A stretch of 6,965 bases of DNA from an uncultured Eubacteriales bacterium (GCA_934567745.1 CAKTJM010000100.1:1-6965), one strand, 5' to 3'. Shown: positions 1-5,990, counted from the stretch's first letter. Made by a program: numbers and translations. Notes: a model not told the origin generated them from the letters alone.

Positions 1-210
1 ATGAACACCGTCCCCGACGGGTCCATCCCCGACGTGGCGATGACCGACGCGAACGCGGCGGACATCTACCTGCTCTATCGCCTGGGCATCCTGGCGGGCA
101 GCGACGAGGCACACAGCTTCAAGCCCGGCAGCGACATCCTCCGCAGCGAGGTGGCGGCGATCGCCTGCCGTCTGCTCGACGAGGGCCGTCAGAGCTTCAC
201 CATGCCGTGA
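1..210 (+). CDS. SLH-domain protein, C-terminal fragment (5' end outside window)
   Basis: This is the last 69 residues of a protein that almost certainly begins to the left of the window. The fragment contains one S-layer homology repeat: a PDV segment at residues 9-11, the helix IYLLYRLGILAG at 22-33, a short FKPGSDI turn at 40-46, and LRSEVAAIACRLL at 47-59, which corresponds to the usual 'ItRaEaaail.R' end of the repeat. It stops 10 residues later with the short tail RQSFTMP, as expected when SLH repeats sit at the C-terminus. SLH repeats generally anchor exported proteins to secondary cell wall polymers, so the missing N-terminal part is probably an extracellular domain of unknown function. 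The ATG at base 1 is in frame but falls inside the domain context, so I treat it as internal. No function beyond wall anchoring can be assigned. Confidence 0.8.
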   Translation: MNTVPDGSIPDVAMTDANAADIYLLYRLGILAGSDEAHSFKPGSDILRSEVAAIACRLLDEGRQSFTMP

Positions 211-240
211 GCCGCTGACAGGCAGATCAAAAAACGACGA

Positions 241-275
241 CAAAAAGCCCCGGCTGGATCATCCAGCCGGGGCTT
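241..275 (-). terminator. Intrinsic terminator between convergent genes
   Basis: A perfect 15-bp inverted repeat (245-259 against 261-275) forms a very GC-rich hairpin. On the minus strand it is followed by CTTTTTG and, a little further on, a run of six T (231-236 on the plus strand), so it fits a Rho-independent terminator for the minus-strand ireB-like gene, which ends at 297. On the plus strand the tail is only weakly T-rich, but the same stem could also stop transcripts from the SLH gene ending at 210. It is therefore probably shared by both convergent genes, and more efficient for the minus strand. Confidence 0.85.
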
Positions 276-296
276 CGTCCTGTTGATCTTTCGACC

Positions 297-545
297 TCAC
301 TCAGAGAGGTACTGGCGCACGATATCCTGCAAAAGCTCATCGCGGTCGAGCTTGCGGATGAGGGTCCGTGCGTTGTTGAAGTTGGTGATGTAGGTGGGGT
401 CCTCGGAGAGGATATACCCGACGATCTGGTTGATGGGGTTGTAGCCCTTCTCCTTCAGCGCGTCGTAGACGGCCATCAGCGTGGCCTTCATCTCGTCGCT
501 GTGGTCCTGCGGGACCCGGAACTTCCTCGTGGATCCGACGTCCAT
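297..545 (-). CDS. ireB: IreB family regulatory phosphoprotein (UPF0297/YrzL)
   Basis: This 82-residue protein matches the IreB/UPF0297 family. The core [19 protein letters not shown] at 32-50 is the family hallmark, followed by TYI (51-53), NNAR (57-60), LIRK (62-65) and DRDE (67-70). In Enterococcus faecalis, IreB is a small cytoplasmic protein phosphorylated on N-terminal threonines by the PASTA-domain Ser/Thr kinase IreK, and it influences envelope stress and cephalosporin resistance. Here Thr6 lies just before the core and could be the equivalent acceptor; a second N-terminal Thr is not present. I chose the ATG at 545 because AGGAGGGG lies about 5-7 bases upstream. The in-frame GTG at 563 would place that Shine-Dalgarno site inside the gene. 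It lies 110 bp downstream of pheT, with a candidate promoter of its own. From memory, the usual family setting is alaS-ireB-ruvX, so this position is unusual. Family assignment is firm; the physiological role is inferred. Confidence 0.9.
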   Translation of the reverse strand: MDVGSTRKFRVPQDHSDEMKATLMAVYDALKEKGYNPINQIVGYILSEDPTYITNFNNARTLIRKLDRDELLQDIVRQYLSE

Positions 546-569
546 CCGATCCCCTCCTCTCACATCCGC

Positions 570-583
570 AAGACGTCCGTCTT
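570..583. repeat. Short inverted repeat in ireB leader
   Basis: AAGAC-GTCC-GTCTT is a 5-bp inverted repeat with a 4-base loop. It lies between the candidate ireB promoter and its ribosome binding site, about 12 bases upstream of the Shine-Dalgarno. It could be a small leader hairpin or an operator half-site pair, but it is short enough to arise by chance. Confidence 0.25.
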
Positions 584-598
584 GGATCGACTGCCCCT

Positions 599-627
599 AG
601 CATACTCCAAAAGTGTGCGAAAGTAAA
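599..627 (-). promoter_or_regulatory. Candidate sigma-A promoter for ireB
   Basis: On the minus strand, TTTACT (627-622) and TATGCT (604-599) are separated by 17 bases. Each hexamer matches the TTGACA/TATAAT consensus at 4 of 6 positions. The region is conspicuously AT-rich compared with its surroundings and lies between the pheT stop and the ireB start. The implied transcription start is near 592, giving a leader of about 47 nt. Plausible but not proven. Confidence 0.5.
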
Positions 628-655
628 GAGAAAAAGGTCGAAACCCAGGAATTTT

Positions 656-3055
656 TTACCGAAGCACGGCCCCGTGCTCCTGTTCGAGGCGGGCGAGGAT
701 GATGCCGACCTCGTCATCGGCCTCCTGGGCGGTCAGGCTGCGGTCGTCCGCGCGCAGGACCAGGTTGAAGGCGACGGACTTCTTGCCCGCGGGCAGGTTC
801 GCGCCGGTGTAGATGTCGAAGAGGGAGACCTCGCGCAGCAGACCGGCGGCCGCGTCGCTGATGGTGCCCTCCAGCGCGCCCACGGGCACGCCGGCGTCCA
901 CGAGGACGGCGATGTCGCGGGTCACGGCGGGGAACTTGGGCAGCGGGACGTATTCGGGATCCGGGCCCATGGCGGCCAGCAGCGCGTCGAAGCGCAGCTC
1001 GGCGCAGTACAGCTCGGTGTCCACGCCGTAGTTGGCGGCGACGAGCGGGTGGATCTGGCCGAGGACACCGATCTCCTCGCCCTGGACGAGCACGCGGGCG
1101 CAGCGGCCGGGGTGATAGGACGGGTTCGCAGTCTCCGCGACGAACTGGGCCCCGGCGGCACGGATGCTGTCGAGGATGGTCTCGACCGCGCCCTTGAGGG
1201 TGAAGAAGGTCTCACCGGCGCCGTAGAGGCCGAGGGAGAGGAGCTTCGGCTCGTCGGCCATGCCGTCCTCGCGGGGGAAGTAGACGCGGCCCAGCTCATA
1301 CAGGCGCGCGGCCTTGTTGCGATAGTTGTAGTTGCGGGCCAGGATCTCCAGCATGGAGGGCAGGACGGTGGTGCGCATGATGGAGGTGTCCTCGCCGAGC
1401 GGGTTCATGATCTTGAGGGATTGGCGGCGGGGATCGTCGGCGGCCCAGCGGATCTTATCGTACCAGGTGGGGGAGATGAACGAGTAGGTGATGATCTCGT
1501 CGCAGCCCATGCTGCGGCAGACCGCGCCGAGCTTCTGCTCGAGCTTCTGCTCCCGGCTGTAGCCGCCGCGGGTGGTCTCGCCGCGCTGGAGGGTGTTCGG
1601 GATCTCGTTGTAGCCGTGGAAGCGGGCGACCTCCTCGGCCAGGTCGTTCATGCGGAGCACGTCGCCGCGCCAGGAGGGGACGGTGACGGCGTCGCCGTCC
1701 ACGCCGAAGTCGAGGGAGCGCAGGATCTTGCGCATCTCCTCCGCCTCGATGTCGGTGCCGAGGAGGGCGTTGATCTTGTCCGGCTCGAGCGGGAGGACGG
1801 TGGGCTGGGGGACGTGGTTGAGGATGTCGATGACGCCGGGGACGACCTCACCGGCCCCGAGCAGCTCGACCAGCTCACAGGCGCGGTCGACGGCGGGGAG
1901 GGTGTTCAGCACGTCCAGGCCCTTCTCGAACTTGGCGCTGGCCTCGGTGCGCATGCCGAGGGCCAGGGCGGCCCGGCGGATGCAGGTGCCGTTGAAGTTG
2001 GCGGACTCGAAGACGACGTCCACGGTGTCGGAGACGATCTCGCTGTTCTCGCCGCCCATGATGCCGGCCAGACCGACGGCGCGGTCCTCGTCGGCGATGA
2101 CGAGCATGGCGGAGGTGAGCTTGCGGACGCTGCCGTCGAGGGTGGTCAGCTCCTCGCCGTCCTGCGCGCGGCGGACGACGATCTTGCCGCCCTTGACGTA
2201 GCGATAGTCGAAGGCGTGCATGGGCTGGCCGTATTCGAGCATCACGTAGTTCGTGATGTCGACGATGTTGTTGATGGGACGCACGCCGCTCGCGCGCAGC
2301 CGCTCGCGCATCCACAGGGGGGACGGCGCGATGTGGACGTTGCGGACCATGCGGGCGGTGTACCGCGGGCAGAGGTCGTCCGCGGGGGTCTCCACGTCGA
2401 GCAGGTCGGTCAGGATGCCCTGGCCCTCGGCCTTGACGACGGGGTCGTGCAGGGTCAGCGGCTGGCCGAAGGTCGCGGCGGCCTCGCGGGCCAGACCGAT
2501 GACGGACAGGCAGTCCGGACGGTTGGGGGTGATCTCGAACTCGACGACGTGGTCGTCCAGCCCGATGGCGGTGCGGATGTCCTGGCCGGGCTGGAGATCG
2601 CGGGCCTTCAGGTCGGGATCGGACTCCAGGAGGAAGATCCCATCGACGATGCTGTGGGGCCAGTCGTTGTCGGCCATGCCCAGCTCCTTATAGGAGCATA
2701 GCATCCCGTTGGACGCCACGCCGCGGAGCGTGCCCGCCTCGATGTGGACGCCGCCGGGCAGGGTGCTGCCCGCCTTGGCCACGGGGACCAGGTCGCCCTG
2801 GTGGACGTTCTGCGCGCCGGTGACGATCTGGACCGGCTCGGCCTCGCCGATGTCCACCTGGCAGATCCACATGTGGTCGGAATCCTCATGACGGACGATC
2901 GACAGGACGCGGCCGACCACGACGTTCTCGATCTCGGTGCCCTCGACGCTGGTGACCTCGACCTTGGAGCCGGAGAGGGTCATCGCCTCGTCGAACTCCT
3001 TGTCGCTCACGTCGACGGGCACGAACTCATTGAGCCATCTTCTGCTAAGATCCAT
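656..3055 (-). CDS. pheT: Phenylalanine--tRNA ligase beta subunit
   Basis: This 799-residue protein is the beta subunit of the alpha2-beta2 phenylalanyl-tRNA synthetase. It binds tRNA-Phe, carries the editing site that hydrolyses Tyr-tRNA-Phe, and supports the PheS catalytic subunit. Visible domains in order are: the N-terminal start MDLSRRWLNEFVP; a tRNA-binding OB fold at about 39-150 (VVVGRV, HEDSDHMWICQVDIG, IVTGAQNV, GMLCSYKELG); the B3/B4 editing domain at about 210-400 (NNIVDITNYVMLEYGQPMHA; GIMGGENSEI); B5 at about 405-475; a catalytically inactive synthetase-like core at about 480-690 (SFISP, NPLGEDTSIMRTT, YELGRVY); and a C-terminal FDX-ACB anticodon-binding domain from about 705 (PKFPAVTRDIAVLV, SLFDIYTG). 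Length is normal for the bacterial long form. The ATG at 3055 follows GGGAGG by a few bases and lies 15 bp after the pheS stop, so the two are co-transcribed and co-translated in close order. Expression should be set by the T-box leader upstream of pheS. Nothing in it looks truncated. Confidence 0.97.
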   Translation of the reverse strand: MDLSRRWLNEFVPVDVSDKEFDEAMTLSGSKVEVTSVEGTEIENVVVGRVLSIVRHEDSDHMWICQVDIGEAEPVQIVTGAQNVHQGDLVPVAKAGSTLPGGVHIEAGTLRGVASNGMLCSYKELGMADNDWPHSIVDGIFLLESDPDLKARDLQPGQDIRTAIGLDDHVVEFEITPNRPDCLSVIGLAREAAATFGQPLTLHDPVVKAEGQGILTDLLDVETPADDLCPRYTARMVRNVHIAPSPLWMRERLRASGVRPINNIVDITNYVMLEYGQPMHAFDYRYVKGGKIVVRRAQDGEELTTLDGSVRKLTSAMLVIADEDRAVGLAGIMGGENSEIVSDTVDVVFESANFNGTCIRRAALALGMRTEASAKFEKGLDVLNTLPAVDRACELVELLGAGEVVPGVIDILNHVPQPTVLPLEPDKINALLGTDIEAEEMRKILRSLDFGVDGDAVTVPSWRGDVLRMNDLAEEVARFHGYNEIPNTLQRGETTRGGYSREQKLEQKLGAVCRSMGCDEIITYSFISPTWYDKIRWAADDPRRQSLKIMNPLGEDTSIMRTTVLPSMLEILARNYNYRNKAARLYELGRVYFPREDGMADEPKLLSLGLYGAGETFFTLKGAVETILDSIRAAGAQFVAETANPSYHPGRCARVLVQGEEIGVLGQIHPLVAANYGVDTELYCAELRFDALLAAMGPDPEYVPLPKFPAVTRDIAVLVDAGVPVGALEGTISDAAAGLLREVSLFDIYTGANLPAGKKSVAFNLVLRADDRSLTAQEADDEVGIILARLEQEHGAVLR

Positions 3056-3070
3056 TTTCTTGCCCTCCCA

Positions 3071-4096
3071 TCAAAACTGCTCGAGGAACCGGATGTCGTT
3101 CTCGAAAATAAGGCGCAGGTCGGAGATCTTGAACCGGCGCATGGCCAGACGCTCCAGGCCCATGCCGAAGGCCCAGCCGGAGTAGACCTCGGGGTCGATG
3201 CCGGACATCTCCAGCACGCGGGGATGGATCATCCCGGCGCCGAGGACCTCGATCCAGCCCTCGCCCTTGCAGGTGGGGCAGCCGATGCCGCCGCACTTGT
3301 GGCACTGCACGTCCATCTCGCAGGACGGCTCCGTGAACGGGAAGTGGTGCGGACGGAAGCGCGTGACGGTGCCCGCGCCGAAGAGCTGCTCCATGACGGC
3401 GTTCAGGGTGCCCTTCAGGTCGGCCATGGTGACGCCCTTGTCGATGACCATGCCCTCGACCTGGTGGAACATGGGGGAATGGGTGGCGTCCACCTCGTCC
3501 TTGCGGTAGACGCGGCCGGGGGCCAGGATGCGGATCGGCAGATCCATGGACTCCATCGCATGCACCTGCATGGGGGAGGTCTGGCTGCGCAGCATCACGC
3601 GGCTGTCCTCGTCGAAATAGAAGGTGTCCGACCAGTCGCGGGAGGGGTGGCCCTCCTCGGCGTTGAGTCGGTCGAAGTTGTAGTACGCCAGCTCGACCTC
3701 CGGCCCGTCGAGGACCGTGAAGCCCATGCCCACGAAGATCTCCTTGATCTCGCTGAGCGCGATGTACATGGGGTGCTCGTGCCCGAGGGGGCGCTCCTCG
3801 CCGGGGATGGTCACGTCCACCGCCTCGGCCTCGAGCCGCGCGGCGAGCTTCGCCTCCTCCAGCCGGGCGCGCTGCGTCTCGATCTCGGCCGTGACGCGCT
3901 CGCGCACCTCGTTGGCCAGCTGGCCGATGACGGGGCGCTCCTCGGCGGAGAGCTTGCCCATCTGCTTGAGCACGGCGGTCAGCTCGCCCTTCTTCCCGAG
4001 ATACTTGACCCGCAGGGCCTCCAGGTCGGCGCCCTCGCGGGCGTTCGCCAGGGCGGCGAGCGCCTCCTGCCGGATCTTTTCCAGTCGTTCTTTCAT
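3071..4096 (-). CDS. pheS: Phenylalanine--tRNA ligase alpha subunit
   Basis: This 341-residue protein is the catalytic alpha subunit of phenylalanyl-tRNA synthetase, which activates Phe with ATP and charges tRNA-Phe in the cytoplasm. It has an N-terminal coiled-coil tRNA-binding arm at about 1-90 (YLGKKGELT at 32-40) and a class II catalytic core with HPM (108-110), WSDTFYFDEDSRVMLRSQTS (155-174), the GRVYRKD motif (194-200) leading to THSPMFHQVEGM (205-216), FPFTEPS (252-258) and motif 3 GMGLERLAM (311-319). A four-Cys cluster, CHKC and CPTC (Cys265, 268, 273, 276), precedes GWIEVLGAGM (280-289); I recall the same feature in other Gram-positive PheS proteins. I chose the ATG at 4096 because GGGAGG lies 7-8 bases upstream and the length is typical. 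An in-frame ATG at 4117 would add 7 residues but sits in the tail of the T-box terminator. First gene of the pheST operon. Confidence 0.97.
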   Translation of the reverse strand: MKERLEKIRQEALAALANAREGADLEALRVKYLGKKGELTAVLKQMGKLSAEERPVIGQLANEVRERVTAEIETQRARLEEAKLAARLEAEAVDVTIPGEERPLGHEHPMYIALSEIKEIFVGMGFTVLDGPEVELAYYNFDRLNAEEGHPSRDWSDTFYFDEDSRVMLRSQTSPMQVHAMESMDLPIRILAPGRVYRKDEVDATHSPMFHQVEGMVIDKGVTMADLKGTLNAVMEQLFGAGTVTRFRPHHFPFTEPSCEMDVQCHKCGGIGCPTCKGEGWIEVLGAGMIHPRVLEMSGIDPEVYSGWAFGMGLERLAMRRFKISDLRLIFENDIRFLEQF

Positions 4097-4120
4097 CCTG
4101 ATGCCTCCCAAAAACATGAT

Positions 4121-4156
4121 AAAAGCCTTCCATCCCTCTGGAACGGGACGAAAGGC
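4121..4156 (-). terminator. T-box conditional terminator upstream of pheS
   Basis: On the minus strand, GCCTTTCGTCCC (4156-4145) pairs across 12 bp, including two G-U pairs, with GGGATGGAAGGC (4136-4125). TTTT (4124-4121) follows immediately. This is the off-state hairpin of the T-box, and its 5' arm overlaps the CCCG needed for the antiterminator. It ends about 25 bases before the pheS start codon. Confidence 0.88.
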
Positions 4157-4350
4157 CGAAGCTTCCGCGGTACCACCCGACGTTCGCACAGGGGATCGCC
4201 CTGCGCGCGCTCTTGCGTCCGGTAACGGCGGACCTGCGCCGGTGCATTTCCTCACCGGGACTCCAGGGCGAACAAGCGGCTGCTGACGGACCGGCTCACA
4301 GCCGACGACCGGTCCTCTCTGGGCCAACAGGGCCCCGCTATTTTCCCCTT
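4121..4350 (-). promoter_or_regulatory. T-box riboswitch leader of pheST (Phe specifier)
   Basis: The minus-strand leader of pheS has the T-box elements in order. The base of stem I can pair 4337-4332 with 4261-4256. An AGAGAG motif lies at 4320-4315, and the distal stem I hairpin pairs GGACCGG (4315-4309) with CCGGTCC (4294-4288). The specifier UUC (4272-4270) is followed by GCCCUGGAG, the usual context, and codes for Phe. Stem III pairs 4205-4199 with 4193-4187. The conserved T-box sequence CGGGUGGUACCGCG is at 4179-4166; its UGGU bulge can pair with an ACCA acceptor end. CGGG (4179-4176) can pair with CCCG (4147-4144) as the antiterminator, which uses bases that otherwise form the terminator's 5' arm. 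Known T-box behaviour predicts that uncharged tRNA-Phe stabilises the antiterminator and raises pheST expression. The 5' boundary is approximate. Confidence 0.93.
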
Positions 4351-4366
4351 CTGCGTCTTTTTGCTG

Positions 4367-4395
4367 ATTCTACCATAAAAAAACTTGAAAAGCAA
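4367..4395 (-). promoter_or_regulatory. Promoter of the T-box/pheST transcript
   Basis: On the minus strand, TTGCTT (4395-4390) and TAGAAT (4372-4367) are separated by exactly 17 bases, with a run of seven T in the spacer. The -35 matches the consensus at 4 of 6 positions and the -10 at 5 of 6. The implied start near 4360 gives a leader of about 264 nt before pheS, which accommodates the whole T-box. Its -35 box overlaps that of the divergent promoter on the plus strand. Confidence 0.75.
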
Positions 4396-4413
4396 GCGGG
4401 AGATCACTATAAT
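4385..4413 (+). promoter_or_regulatory. Promoter of the nnrD-lipoprotein-alr unit
   Basis: On the plus strand, TTGAAA (4385-4390) and a perfect TATAAT (4408-4413) are separated by 17 bases, a near-consensus sigma-A promoter. The implied start is around 4420, giving a leader of about 49 nt before the nnrD GTG. It is arranged back to back with the pheST promoter and shares base 4390 of the -35 region with it. Confidence 0.82.
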
Positions 4414-4427
4414 ATAGGTCTGTGATC
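4402..4427. repeat. Inverted repeat flanking the nnrD -10 box
   Basis: GATCAC (4402-4407) and its exact reverse complement GTGATC (4422-4427) lie 14 bases apart and bracket the TATAAT box and predicted transcription start of the rightward promoter. The position is that of a repressor operator, but no regulator gene is visible in the window. Six-base arms could also be chance. Confidence 0.4.
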
Positions 4428-4468
4428 GGACGATCGATCTGACAGAGACGACCAAGGAGGGGACGCAC

Positions 4469-5311
4469 GTGAGCATCACCGTCGATCGGGCCTTCGTCAA
4501 GGCCGCACTGCCCGTGCGCGACCCGGAGGCGCACAAGGGGCGCTTCGGCCGGGTCCGGATCCTGGCCGGGTCCGTCGGGTACACCGGCGCACCGGCCTTC
4601 GCCGCCGAGGCGGCCGTGCGGACCGGCTCCGGGCTGGTCTTCCTCTCCGTCCCGCGGGAGATCTGGCCGGTCCTGGCCGTGAAATGCGCCGAGGCCATGC
4701 CCGCCCCCGTGCCGCCCTTCCCGGAGCTGCTGGACGAGATGGACCGCAGCGACGCGGTCCTCATCGGGCCGGGCCTGGGGCGCAGCCGCGCCCGCGACGT
4801 GCGCACCTGCCGTCTCGCCGCCCAGACCGTCGCCCCCCTCGTGCTGGACGCCGACGGCATAAACGCCGTGGCCGAGCATATAGATGTGCTGGAGCCCAGG
4901 CGCGGCCGTCTGACGGTGCTCACACCGCACGACGGGGAATTCCTCCGGCTGACGCGGGGGGAGGCCGTTGGCCCCGACCGTGCGCTGGCGGCGGCCACGT
5001 TCGCCCGTCAGCACGGCTGTGTGCTGGTGCTCAAAGGCCATCGGACCATCACGGCCCTCCCGGATGGGCGGACCTTCGTCAACACGACCGGCAACCCCGG
5101 CATGGCAAAGGGCGGCAGCGGCGACGTGCTCGCGGGCATGATCGTCTCGCTCCTCGGCCAGGGGCTCGCGCCGGAGCGGGCCGTCCCGGCGGCCGTCTGG
5201 CTGCACGGCCGGGCGGGGGACCGGGCCGCCGCGCGTCTGGGGGAGTATGGCATGACCCCCCGGGACCTGCTGGCGGAGATCCCGCTGACCATCCGGGAGG
5301 CGATGGCGTGA
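4469..5311 (+). CDS. nnrD: ADP-dependent NAD(P)H-hydrate dehydratase
   Basis: This 280-residue protein matches the stand-alone dehydratase (YjeF C-terminal/CARKD, ribokinase-like) family. The family repairs S-NAD(P)HX, the hydrated and inactive form of NAD(P)H, using ADP in bacteria. Visible motifs are HKGRFGRVRILAGS (22-35) with YTGA, GPGLGR (100-105), LDADGINA (126-133), LTPHDGEF (151-158), LKGHRT (188-193), the nucleotide/catalytic stretch TTGNPGMAKGGSGDVLAG (206-223) with the expected catalytic Asp219, and WLHGRAGD (244-251). The NnrE epimerase domain that is fused at the N-terminus in many bacteria is absent, so the epimerase must be encoded elsewhere or be missing. The start is GTG at 4469, with AAGGAGG 8 bases upstream. 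It is first in a rightward unit and is followed after 31 bp by a lipoprotein gene and then alr. Length fits the single-domain form. Confidence 0.95.
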   Translation: MSITVDRAFVKAALPVRDPEAHKGRFGRVRILAGSVGYTGAPAFAAEAAVRTGSGLVFLSVPREIWPVLAVKCAEAMPAPVPPFPELLDEMDRSDAVLIGPGLGRSRARDVRTCRLAAQTVAPLVLDADGINAVAEHIDVLEPRRGRLTVLTPHDGEFLRLTRGEAVGPDRALAAATFARQHGCVLVLKGHRTITALPDGRTFVNTTGNPGMAKGGSGDVLAGMIVSLLGQGLAPERAVPAAVWLHGRAGDRAAARLGEYGMTPRDLLAEIPLTIREAMA

Positions 5312-5342
5312 CCGATGGACCACCCTTGAGGAGGTCACGACC

Positions 5343-5948
5343 ATGCACCTGCGCATCATCCCGGCGGCCCTGCTGCTGACGGCGCTCCTGAGCGCCTGCG
5401 CCGCCGCGCCGGACGAGGGCCAGCGCACGCTGGACCTGCGAGCGGCGTTCCTGGCCGCACCGGGCTGCTCCGGCCAGATGGATCTCGTCGCCGACTACGG
5501 CGAGCGGGTCTATGAGTATTCCGCCGTGTTCGAGACGGACGAGGCGGGGACCCTGTCGATCGCCCTGACCGCACCGGAGGAGGTCGCGGGCATCACGGCG
5601 ACCGTCGCGGACGGGCAGACCGCCCTGCGCTTCGATGGGATCCGGCTCGAGACCGGGCCGCTCGACCCCGCCGGGCTGTCCCCGCTGGACGCGCTGCCCG
5701 CGCTGATGGAGGCCATGCGCTCCGGCTACATCGCCGAGACCGGGCGGGAGGGCGACGGAGAGAGCGCCCTGCTGCGCATCTGCTGCCGCACCCCGGACCA
5801 GACCGCCGGGACCGGCCGCGAGACCGTCCTCTGGTTCGACGCGGGGGACGCGCTGACCGCCGCCGAGCTGCGGCAGGATGGGCGGACCGTCGTCCGCTGT
5901 ACGTTCACTGGCTTCGCCCTGGCGCCACCGGCCCAGGACGTTCGCTGA
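5343..5948 (+). CDS. Lipoprotein, possibly LolA-like/GerS-type
   Basis: This 201-residue predicted exported lipoprotein has a short N-terminus (MHLR), a hydrophobic stretch (about 5-16) and a lipobox LSAC at 16-19 that makes Cys19 the lipidated first residue of the mature protein. It would sit on the outer face of the cytoplasmic membrane. The rest lacks membrane segments and alternates short beta-like strands: VYEYSAVFETDEAG (56-69), PEEVAGITATV (78-88), RFDGIRLETGPL (96-107), a helical part around LSPLDALPALMEAMRSG (112-128), ETVLWFDA (160-167) and AELRQDGRTVVRCTF (174-188). This layout resembles the LolA/RseB-like half-barrel lipoproteins found in Clostridia. In Clostridioides difficile, the GerS lipoprotein needed for spore cortex hydrolysis is encoded beside alr2, and this gene also immediately precedes alr. 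The GerS link is inferred from position and general fold, not from a recognised motif. GAGGAGG sits 8 bases before the ATG. Other cysteines are at 42, 147, 148 and 186. The exact function is unknown. Confidence 0.75.
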   Translation: MHLRIIPAALLLTALLSACAAAPDEGQRTLDLRAAFLAAPGCSGQMDLVADYGERVYEYSAVFETDEAGTLSIALTAPEEVAGITATVADGQTALRFDGIRLETGPLDPAGLSPLDALPALMEAMRSGYIAETGREGDGESALLRICCRTPDQTAGTGRETVLWFDAGDALTAAELRQDGRTVVRCTFTGFALAPPAQDVR

Positions 5949-5990
5949 TAACTTCTATCCCACCTACGAAAGAGAAGAAAGAAGGCATTT

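Noticed and set aside
1..3. ATG at the first base as the true start of the SLH protein
   Set aside because: It would give a 69-residue protein with a single SLH repeat and no signal peptide. A truncated larger gene is far more likely.
546..563. GTG start for the IreB-like protein, adding six residues
   Set aside because: The added codons contain the AGGAGGGG ribosome binding site for the ATG at 545.
674..2701. A 675-codon open frame antisense to pheT
   Set aside because: It lies entirely opposite pheT, its product is low-complexity (rich in Gly, Ala, Val, Asp, Glu) and matches no family I recognise. GC-rich third positions suppress stop codons on the opposite strand.
2744..4225. A 493-codon open frame antisense to pheS and the start of pheT
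   Set aside because: Same compositional artefact; it spans two well-supported genes and runs into the T-box leader.
3045..4247. A 400-codon open frame on the minus strand over pheS in another reading frame
   Set aside because: The product is Arg/Gly/Pro-rich and shadows pheS, whose own frame gives clear synthetase motifs.
4097..4327. N-terminal extension of pheS to a 418-residue form
   Set aside because: The added residues are encoded by the T-box leader and terminator. The ATG at 4096 has a good ribosome binding site and gives a normal PheS length.
4384..4396. CTTG...CAAG imperfect palindrome in the shared -35 region as an operator
   Set aside because: It has only 4-bp arms and is fully accounted for by the two overlapping -35 boxes.
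4370..5428. A 352-codon open frame antisense to nnrD
   Set aside because: It would begin inside the lipoprotein gene and end over the promoters, and its product has no recognisable domain, whereas nnrD on the opposite strand is unmistakable.
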